DNA of 64,000 bases, taken from NCBI GenBank assembly GCA_041389445.1, contig JAWKRW010000001.1:558001-622000 (forward strand), read 5' to 3'. Below are positions 57,844-64,000 of the stretch, one piece after another; within the stretch, counting starts at the first letter, position 1; the number at the start of each line of letters is the position of its first letter. This DNA comes from UBA4427 sp041389445 (GTDB lineage Bacteria; Myxococcota_A; UBA9160; UBA4427). Position numbers and translations under genes: made by a program. The notes under the pieces are model-generated. The model was given only the letters and a program-made list of their open reading frames with translations, made no database searches and was not told the origin of the DNA.

Positions 57844-58352
57844 GCCCGCGCGTCGGCGTCGTCGCCGTCCATCGCGCGGTAGTCGATCGAGCGGATCCGG
57901 AAGCAGACCTCGCCCCGCGGCCGCCGGACCACGGCCTCGTCCCCGCGCCGCTTGCCCATCAACGCGCGACCCACGGGAGACTCGACGCTGATGCGACCCT
58001 GCGACGCATCGAACTCGTCGGGCCCGACCAGCTGGTAGCGGACCCGCTCGCCCGCTTCGTCCTCGAGCTCGACCCAGGCCCCGAAGTAGACGCGCTCGGC
58101 GTCGACGCGCGGCCCGACGTCGACGACCTCGAGCTCGTCCATGCGTTTGGTCAGGAAGCGGATCCGACCGTCGATCTCACGCAGGCGCTTCTTGCCGTAG
58201 ATGTAGTCGGCGTTCTCCGAGCGGTCGCCGAGGGCGGCCGCGACGGCGACCGCGTTCGTGACGCGCGGACGCTCTTCCCTCCAGAGCTGGTCGAGCTCGG
58301 CGCGCAGCCGCTCGAATCCCGCCCGCGTGATGTAGCTCTTGCGCGCGGCCAA
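57840..58352 (-). CDS. greB: Transcription elongation factor GreB
   Basis: A 170-residue protein. The N-terminal coiled coil (KSYITRAGFERLRAELDQLW) has the acidic tip GDRSENADYIYGKKRLREID that reaches into the RNA polymerase secondary channel. The C-terminal FKBP-like domain (YQLVGPDEFDASQGRISVES, PVGRALMGKRRGDEAVV) is complete. Y-I-Y-G-K-K-R-L-R-E-I-D favours GreB over GreA. It rescues backtracked polymerase. The start is TTG at 58350-58352. Confidence 0.92.
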   Translation of the reverse strand: MAARKSYITRAGFERLRAELDQLWREERPRVTNAVAVAAALGDRSENADYIYGKKRLREIDGRIRFLTKRMDELEVVDVGPRVDAERVYFGAWVELEDEAGERVRYQLVGPDEFDASQGRISVESPVGRALMGKRRGDEAVVRRPRGEVCFRIRSIDYRAMDGDDADARA

Positions 58353-58564
58353 ACGTCCCCATCTCCGTCATGCCGCCCCGCCCGTGGACGAGGCGCGCCA
58401 AGCTTGGCATCCGCGTCGACGACGATCAACCGCGTCCGTCGCCGGGCGATGGCCGGTGCGGGCCCGGTGGGGCTCCGGCTATGCTCGGGCGCTCGCCGTT
58501 CCGCCATCCCGCCGTCCCACCGCCATCCACGGGACGCCCCATCCAAATCAGGGCCATCGCTACG

Positions 58565-58891
58565 ATGAACGAAGACGCCAAGCCGACCCCCAACCCCTCG
58601 ACGGGATCGACCGGCCAGCCGAGCGGGCCGCGCCGGGACCGCCGCGGTCCGCCGCCGAATCCGCTCTACCACCCGCTCTTCCTGCCCGTGCTGCTCGTCG
58701 GGTTCTGGCTCTGGTCGGGCTGGGACGGCTTCTTCCCGAGCGAAGACATGCAGGAGCACCAGCGCTTCAATCAGATCCTCTTCGCCATCGTGACGGTCGC
58801 GGGCCTCTGGGTCGTCCCGCGCGGCATCAAGGAGTATCTGGCCGAGCGCGCGGCGGCAGAGACGCGGAAGGCCGGCGGCAACTCGCGCTGA
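58565..58891 (+). CDS. Small two-helix membrane protein of unknown function
   Basis: A 108-residue protein. A disordered Pro/Ser/Arg-rich N-terminus (about 1-33) precedes two membrane helices (FLPVLLVGFWLWSGWDGFF and QILFAIVTVAGLWVVPRGIK) joined by FPSEDMQEHQRFN. The cytoplasmic tail is short and charged. The -10-like TATGCT at 58480-58485 would leave an 80-nt leader. I do not recognise the family. Confidence 0.6.
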   Translation: MNEDAKPTPNPSTGSTGQPSGPRRDRRGPPPNPLYHPLFLPVLLVGFWLWSGWDGFFPSEDMQEHQRFNQILFAIVTVAGLWVVPRGIKEYLAERAAAETRKAGGNSR

Positions 58892-59069
58892 GCCCGCGCG
58901 CCTCGCGGCCGGTGCGGACTTCGTCTCGCCTCTTCTCGTACGCGATGCGCAACGCGATGCCCCTCGCGAAGCGATCGTGGCCGTCCGATAGGGACCCCAC
59001 CTCGTCGTGGACGGCCGGTGCCGCCCAGCGAAGCCGTGCCTCCCGCACGCGACGGGGTCGGAGTCATGT

Positions 59070-60536
59070 GTGGGCGTCCCCAACCCGACCACCGGCAGCG
59101 CCGCATCCAGCACGATCCTGCTCGACCACACGACGGTCGGCGAGGACGTCACGCTCGACTGCACGGCCACCGCGGGCAGCCCGGGCGGCTCCCCGCCGAC
59201 CCGTGCCCTGCAGCCGGGCGACGAGCTGCGCGCCCGCTTCCGCTACCGCGTGTTGCGCCGCCTCGGACGGGGCGGATTCGGCTCGGTCTTCCTGGCACGC
59301 TGCCTCGATGCGGTCGAAGGCGCGAACGCCGAGACGCCGCCCAAGCTCGTGGCGCTCAAGGTCATGGCGCGCCCGCACGACCCCCAGGCGCGCAACTCGC
59401 TGAAGCGCGAGCTCGCCGCGCTGCTCGCCGTACGCCACGACCGCATCCCGAAGCTCTACGACTGGAACATCGACGGCGAGACCGCCTTCGCCGCGATCCA
59501 GTACTTCCCGGCCGGCAGCCTGGCCGACGCGTGGCCCTTCCTCGGACGCCTCTCGGCCGAGCAGACCTGGCGCCTGCTCTCGGACCTGCTCCAGGCGCTC
59601 GGCGCGGCCCATCGCGCTTCGGTGCTCCACCTGGACGTCAAGCCCTCGAACGTGCTGCTCGACGGCAACGGCGGCTATGTCCTGACCGACTTCGGTGTCT
59701 CCCATTCCTCGCGCATGTCGAAGGGCCTGCTCCACCAGGGCCAGCTCTCGATCGGCCTCGGGACCCACGGCTATCGCGCGCCCGAGCAGGCCAGCGCGAA
59801 CGTCCACTCGTTCGACCTGCGCACCGATCTCTGGGGCGTCGGCGCGACGGCCTGGGCGCTCTTCACGGGCATCGATCTCAACAAGCGCCACGACGTCCTG
59901 CGGACGCGCGAGCAGGGCAACATCTTCGGCCTGCAGACCCTCTCCGACGTCGCCCTCGACTGCCCGCCTCCGCTCGAAGAGATCGTGATGGGCCTGCTCT
60001 ACATCGATCCCGCCCGCCGGCCCGGCGGAACGGGCGAGGTCCTCGCGCGCATCCGCGCGATCGCGAGCGGGTTCGGCCTCGACACCGCGACGATCGCCGC
60101 CGCGCGCCGCAGCCAGGCCGATCCCAGCGAGATCGCCCGCATCATCGACACCCTCGTCGACCCGCTCTGGGCGTCGATCTGTCGCGGCCCCGGCTTCGAC
60201 CGCTACTTCGTCCGCTTCGAGGACGGCGAGATCATCTCGGGCATGGCGGATCCGGCGCAGCATACGGTGCTGCTCCTGCGTGGTCGGGTGGCGGTCGAGG
60301 CCGACGATCGCGTGGTCGCGATCGAGGCGCGGGAGGGCACGTTCCTCGGCGCCATCTCGACGCTGACCGGCGCGCGCCGGCATGCGACGCTGCGGGCCCA
60401 CGGCGATACCTGGTGCTGTCTGTTCAACGAGGCCGAGCTCGAGCAGCTCGTCACCTGCAACCCGGCCGTCGCCGTGCGCATGGTGCGGAGCATGGCCGAC
60501 CGCATCGCGAGCGGTCCCCCGCGCCGGCGCCCCTGA
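59070..60536 (+). CDS. Ser/Thr protein kinase with a C-terminal cyclic-nucleotide-binding-like domain
   Basis: A 488-residue protein. The kinase domain (about 55-340) has the Gly loop LGRGGFGSVFLA, Lys in LVALKVMARP, catalytic HLDVKPSNVLLD (H-L-D for H-R-D), VLTDFGVSH (D-F-G) and YRAPEQA. The C-terminal part (about 380-488) has the CRP-like roll order DGEIISGMADPAQHTVLLLR / GRVAVEADDRVVAIEAREG / TFLGAISTLTGARRHATLRA. There is no membrane helix. GGAG lies 8 nt before the GTG start. It may phosphorylate the product of the next gene, 138 nt downstream. Confidence 0.88.
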   Translation: MGVPNPTTGSAASSTILLDHTTVGEDVTLDCTATAGSPGGSPPTRALQPGDELRARFRYRVLRRLGRGGFGSVFLARCLDAVEGANAETPPKLVALKVMARPHDPQARNSLKRELAALLAVRHDRIPKLYDWNIDGETAFAAIQYFPAGSLADAWPFLGRLSAEQTWRLLSDLLQALGAAHRASVLHLDVKPSNVLLDGNGGYVLTDFGVSHSSRMSKGLLHQGQLSIGLGTHGYRAPEQASANVHSFDLRTDLWGVGATAWALFTGIDLNKRHDVLRTREQGNIFGLQTLSDVALDCPPPLEEIVMGLLYIDPARRPGGTGEVLARIRAIASGFGLDTATIAAARRSQADPSEIARIIDTLVDPLWASICRGPGFDRYFVRFEDGEIISGMADPAQHTVLLLRGRVAVEADDRVVAIEAREGTFLGAISTLTGARRHATLRAHGDTWCCLFNEAELEQLVTCNPAVAVRMVRSMADRIASGPPRRRP

Positions 60537-60674
60537 GGCTCCCCTCCGACACACACCCCGCCCCGGGTCGGGCAAACACCCGCTTTCGGATCCCCAAGTC
60601 CCGGTCCGTTCAAGCCCCCCGAAGCCGCAACCGATGCGCAGGCGCGGGCGGTCGACCCGCCCCCGAGGCGATCC

Positions 60675-63269
60675 ATGAGCGGCGACGATACGAGCGAGAA
60701 CCGGGACGGCGAGGGCGCGGCCCCCTACGACGCCTCCCTGCGCGTCGATACCCGCAGCCTCTCGTCCAACGAGCAGGACTTCGCCCGGCTGATGGGCTTC
60801 GGGGAAGACGGCCATGCCCCGGCCGACCCGGGCGCGCCCGCCGAGACGCCCCCCGAAACGTCCACCGCCGCTTCCGATCCGGCTCCCGGGCCGGTCGCGG
60901 AAGCGACGCGCTCCGAATCGATTCCCGTCCCGTCCCTGGCCTCGGCGACGGAGGCGGCCTCGACCGAGCCGCCCGCACCGCAAGCCGAAGTCGAGGCCGA
61001 GAACACGCCGCCCCTGCAAGCCGCCGGGCCGCCGCCCGACGCGCACGACGCGCACGACGCGCACGACGCGCACGACGCGCACGACGCTGCGAGCGAGGTC
61101 GCTCGGGATTGGGAAGAGATCCACCCTCGCGCCGCCGCGCTCGGGCGCCAGACTGCCCTCCTCGAGCGGGCCGATCGCGTCGTTTCGCTCGATGCCGACG
61201 CCTGGCCCGAAGCCGCGCGCGACGAGCGCGACGCACCCTGCCCCACCGAGGCGAACGACCCCGTGGACGCCGCGCCGACCGACACCGAATGGCGTCGCGA
61301 GACCGAAGCGCGGGAGGCGCGGATCGCGGAGCTCGAGGCCAGGGCGATCGCCCTCGAAGCGGCCCTGGCGGCCCGCGGCGCGGCGGACGCGACGGCGTCG
61401 GAGCCGCCCGGGCTCGCCGCGGACCCCGCCCGCCCGCAGTCGGAGCTCGAAAAGACGATCGAGCGGCTGCGGTTCGAACTCGATGCGGCGCTCGTCGAAC
61501 GCGAGCAGCTCGGCGACGCGCTCGCCGTCGCGAATGCCGCGCGCGCCGAATCCGACGCACGCGCCGAGCGCCTCGCGTCCGCCTATCGCGCCGCGCGCCA
61601 GCCCGTCGGCCCCCTGCCCGAAGGCGAGCGAGCGCTGCGCGCGGAGGTGACCGGTCTGCGTCGCCGCCTGGACGAGGCGAGCGCCGAGGCGCGCCAGCTC
61701 CATGCGCGCATCGAAGAGGCCGCGACGAACCTCGCCATCGCCCGCGCGCAGACCGAGGATCGCCTGCAGGACCTCGACGCGCAGCGGGCCCGGATCGAAT
61801 CGCTCGAGCGCGCGCTGGCCGCCGAGCGCGATCAGCTCGCCGAATTCGTCGCGCGCCACCGCGACCTGCTGAGTCTGGTGGCCCGGGTCCAGGCCGAGAA
61901 CGTCGAGCTGCGCAGCACGCAGGCCGCGCTCGAGGAGACGCTCGAGGCCCGCGATCTCGAGATCAATGCGCGTGAGGAGCATCTCCAGGTCACGCGCCGC
62001 GGTCTGGCCGCACGCGATGCCCAGCTGCTCGAGGCCGAGGAGCGGCTCGAGGAAGCCCGGCACGCGAGCGAGGGCATCGAGAAGGCGCTCGAGCGGAGCC
62101 AGCAGACCCAGGCAGAGCTCGAGAAGCGACTCGAGCGCCGCGACGCCCGCATCGCGACCCTCTCGACGACGCTCGCGCGCATCGAGGAAGCCATGGGTCG
62201 CCCGACGCCGGCGGCGCGCACGGCCGAGCCCGACCTCGACCGGCCCGCGGCGGCCGCGGTCGCCGACCGCCTCGACGAGATCGACGTGGCCCCGGGGACC
62301 GAGTCGCCCGAGCCCGATGCCGTCGCGGGAACGATCGCGGAAGCGCATCCCTGCGCGCTCCAGCGCCCCGCGATTTTCGCGCGCTGGCGCGATGCGCAGA
62401 TCCGCCTGCAGACGGGCGAGGCGGCCTGCACCGGACTCGCCGACTTCCTGGCAGACCGCCTGATCGCCGGCGGGCGGGCGACGGCCGATGCGCCGCTTCG
62501 CATCACCAGCCTCGGCGGCGCGAGCCTCGCGATCGAGGTCGAGCTCGTCCACGCCCTCTCGACCCGCGGCGCCGACGAGGTCGCGATCCGTGTGCTCGAA
62601 GAGGACGAGACGCAGGCCGAGGCCCGACGCCGGACCGTGGCGGAGGCAGCGCTCGAGGGCGCGATCGAGATCGTGACGGGATCGGCGCCCGCGGACCCGC
62701 CGAGCGGGAACGCGCCCCCCAGCGACGCGCTCCTCGTGGTCGATGCGCTCTGGGGTCACGACCGACCGGCGGCGCGGCTCGATCGCCTCCTCACCGACTC
62801 GGCCGAGGGGACGTGGGTGCTCTTCGCCGATCGCCTCGCCGGGGGACCGGTCACGCTCTCCGAGGCGACGCGCGAGCGGCTCGCCGAGCTCTGGACGGTG
62901 CTGCCCGAATCCTGGACGCAGCGGCCGCACTTCGGCTCGCCCCCCGAAGCGGGCGACGACGGCGGCACACCGGCCGCGGCCGACGATCCGGCAGCGCTCC
63001 TCGCCGCGCGGCTCGTCCCGCTCACGACGGTCGGCTTCGGACACGTCGCCGATCTCTTTCTCGGGAGGGCGCGAGGAGCTGCGCTCGACGAGGCAGGCCA
63101 GGCGACGGAAGCGCTGCTCGCCTCGATCGATGCGATCGACGAGAGCCGATCGATTCTCGAATCGCTTCCGCCGCGCCACGGTGCGGCCGTGCTCCGACGC
63201 CGGCGCGACACGGACGACGCCTCGCCGCCCGCGCCCGAGGTCCTCGGTCTGGCCTGGTCGGGTCTCTGA
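60675..63269 (+). CDS. Large coiled-coil protein with a decayed methyltransferase-like C-terminal domain
   Basis: An 864-residue protein. The N-terminal 170 residues are acidic and low-complexity, with an Asp-Ala-His repeat at 122-136. About 210-520 is a long coiled coil (QSELEKTIERLRFELDAALV, RARIESLERALAAERDQLAE). About 575-790 follows the order of class I SAM methyltransferases: IFARWRDAQIRLQTGEAACT, LRITSLGGASLAIEVELVHA (motif I position, but G-G-A-S instead of G-x-G-x-G), VAIRVLEEDETQ (strand 2), ALLVVDALWGHDRPA (strand 4), then WVLFADRLAGG. The cofactor site looks lost. A role as a scaffold or pseudoenzyme is inference. GAGG precedes the ATG. Confidence 0.65.
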   Translation: MSGDDTSENRDGEGAAPYDASLRVDTRSLSSNEQDFARLMGFGEDGHAPADPGAPAETPPETSTAASDPAPGPVAEATRSESIPVPSLASATEAASTEPPAPQAEVEAENTPPLQAAGPPPDAHDAHDAHDAHDAHDAASEVARDWEEIHPRAAALGRQTALLERADRVVSLDADAWPEAARDERDAPCPTEANDPVDAAPTDTEWRRETEAREARIAELEARAIALEAALAARGAADATASEPPGLAADPARPQSELEKTIERLRFELDAALVEREQLGDALAVANAARAESDARAERLASAYRAARQPVGPLPEGERALRAEVTGLRRRLDEASAEARQLHARIEEAATNLAIARAQTEDRLQDLDAQRARIESLERALAAERDQLAEFVARHRDLLSLVARVQAENVELRSTQAALEETLEARDLEINAREEHLQVTRRGLAARDAQLLEAEERLEEARHASEGIEKALERSQQTQAELEKRLERRDARIATLSTTLARIEEAMGRPTPAARTAEPDLDRPAAAAVADRLDEIDVAPGTESPEPDAVAGTIAEAHPCALQRPAIFARWRDAQIRLQTGEAACTGLADFLADRLIAGGRATADAPLRITSLGGASLAIEVELVHALSTRGADEVAIRVLEEDETQAEARRRTVAEAALEGAIEIVTGSAPADPPSGNAPPSDALLVVDALWGHDRPAARLDRLLTDSAEGTWVLFADRLAGGPVTLSEATRERLAELWTVLPESWTQRPHFGSPPEAGDDGGTPAAADDPAALLAARLVPLTTVGFGHVADLFLGRARGAALDEAGQATEALLASIDAIDESRSILESLPPRHGAAVLRRRRDTDDASPPAPEVLGLAWSGL
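61038..61082. repeat. Five-copy 9-bp tandem repeat encoding Asp-Ala-His
   Basis: Five perfect gacgcgcac units run from 61038 to 61082 inside the coiled-coil protein gene and encode five D-A-H triplets (residues 122-136). Unit number can change without a frameshift. The same style of triplet (D-A-x) is encoded by the unrelated 9-bp array at 27211-27273. Confidence 0.92.
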
Positions 63270-63377
63270 AGCGCGCGCGGCTCGCGCCGCAGGGGCGACG
63301 CGGTCTTCAAGCGCGGACGCGGTCGGAGCCACGATGCATGGCAACGGCCCCGGGCAGGGCTGCGCGAGGCCCCGCGC

Positions 63378-64000
63378 TCAGGCGAGGGCGCCTGGCAGGA
63401 CGACGGCGAGTCGTCCGGCCCCGGATGACTCGAGCGAGGCCCCGAGCCGACGGGCCACCTGCCGCATGCCTTCGACCGCATCGAGCTCGGTCCCGCCCGC
63501 ATCGAGCTCGAAGCGCAACGCGGCGTCGTCCCCCCGAACGACCTCGAGCGCGACGCGCGAGGCGCTCGTGGCGTCGAGCGCCTCGCGTCCGAGCGACACG
63601 ATCAGCCCGCCGAGCCAGAGCGGATCCTGCTCGACCTCCCGCGGCAATGCGCGCTCGCAGCGCAGCACGAGGCTGAGCCCGCGCGAAGCGGCCTCCCGCT
63701 CGAGGCAGCCCCGCACGTCGGCGAGCCAGTCGCGCAGCACGAAACGTTCCGGCCGCACGGAACCGGGCGACTCGTCCGGGTCGCTCGCGAGCGGCTCGAC
63801 CGATTCGGCGCGCGCCACGCGGCGCGCTTCGTGGGCGGCCTCGAGCGCCTCGTCCTGACCGATCGCCCCTGCGCCACGCATCCGACCCGCGGAAGTCCCG
63901 GCCGCCCGCGCCGTCCCCCCCACCGTCTCCGCGCGCCGTGCGCCCACCGATTGGCCGTCCGCCACCGCTTCCGCTTCGCCGCTGCGCCGCGCCGCAACGA
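63378..64000 (-). CDS. C-terminal part of a histidine-kinase-like protein, cut by the window
   Basis: An open minus-strand frame runs from the window edge to a TGA at 63378 (at least 207 residues). The segment FVLRDWLADVRGCLEREAAS followed by RGLSLVLRCERALPREVEQD and PLWLGGLIVSLGREALDATS has the layout of the N-box region of sensor kinases, then RVALEVVRGDDAALRFELDA resembles the next strands. The N-box Asn is not visible and the G boxes are weak, so ATP binding may be lost. The start lies outside the window; a GTG at 63965 is the first internal candidate. Confidence 0.6.
   Translation of the reverse strand, partial: VAARRSGEAEAVADGQSVGARRAETVGGTARAAGTSAGRMRGAGAIGQDEALEAAHEARRVARAESVEPLASDPDESPGSVRPERFVLRDWLADVRGCLEREAASRGLSLVLRCERALPREVEQDPLWLGGLIVSLGREALDATSASRVALEVVRGDDAALRFELDAGGTELDAVEGMRQVARRLGASLESSGAGRLAVVLPGALA

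Noticed and set aside
59064..63344. A 1426-codon minus-strand open frame
   Set aside because: It mirrors the kinase and the coiled-coil protein genes. Its apparent repeats (V-V-R) are just the reverse reading of the Asp-Ala-His DNA repeat.

Overview
This is a GC-rich (about 70% by eye), gene-dense piece of a Gram-negative chromosome. It carries an LPS export protein (LptD), an IHF-type DNA-bending protein, LapA/LapB, GlnD and an exosortase-family protein. Eukaryote-like Ser/Thr kinase, PEGA and TolQ/TolR-type motor genes suggest a deltaproteobacterial or myxobacterial lineage in the broad sense. That placement is inference from gene content. I see no rRNA, tRNA, CRISPR array, insertion sequence or prophage, and codon usage looks uniform.

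Layout. (1) 1-9,174 is accessory: a 3' gene end, a HelD-like helicase with a clear promoter, a three-gene TolQ/ExbB-like channel operon with two different TolR/ExbD-like partners, a divergent PEGA/EF-hand membrane protein, a LuxR-type response regulator and an FtsH-peptidase-like protein that has lost its metal ligands. (2) 9,187-13,640 (minus) has a CCA-type tRNA nucleotidyltransferase, an alkyltransferase-like DNA repair protein and an M3 oligopeptidase. 13,813-15,002 has a SRAP protein and a tiny membrane peptide. (3) 14,963-33,971 (minus) is a 15-gene run, pheA-hisC-tyrA-rpsA-ihfB-lapA-lapB-mutS-amiC-glnD-xerD-(tRNA NTase)-scpA-scpB-rluB. Most junctions are 4-nt start/stop overlaps, and the run begins at a recognisable promoter at 34,230-34,258. 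(4) 34,452-36,882 (plus) is a diguanylate cyclase and coaE. (5) 36,962-43,705 (minus) is a complete trpEGDCFBA operon with its own promoter; upstream of it are lptD and a tlpA/ccdA/Crp-type cluster. (6) 49,312-58,352 is mixed: dtd, dcd, GDPD phosphodiesterase, methyltransferase, queG, exosortase-like protein, a PilZ-cNMP protein, sulfotransferase, an orphan PqqA-like peptide gene, cvpA, chaC and greB. (7) 58,565-64,000 has a Ser/Thr kinase with a CRP-like tail, a coiled-coil protein with a decayed methyltransferase-like domain, and the end of a histidine-kinase-like protein.

The most notable item is a 53-56 residue peptide gene at 55,979-56,149. It has its own intrinsic terminator. Its tail matches the PQQ precursor PqqA at every key spacing (P-x3-E-I-x4-E-[IV]-x2-Y, including the E-x3-Y pair that is crosslinked in PQQ synthesis), yet it has an extra N-terminal leader and no pqq genes nearby. 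Other leads are the TolQ plus two TolR-like operon with its PEGA/EF-hand neighbour, two tRNA nucleotidyltransferases (possible split CC- and A-adding enzymes), and in-frame 9-bp and 6-bp coding repeats, one of them in mutS. A recurring promoter pattern (TTGsC-like box, 17-18 bp, TAnnnT) appears, and several genes start 6-8 nt after the -10-like box, which suggests leaderless transcripts.
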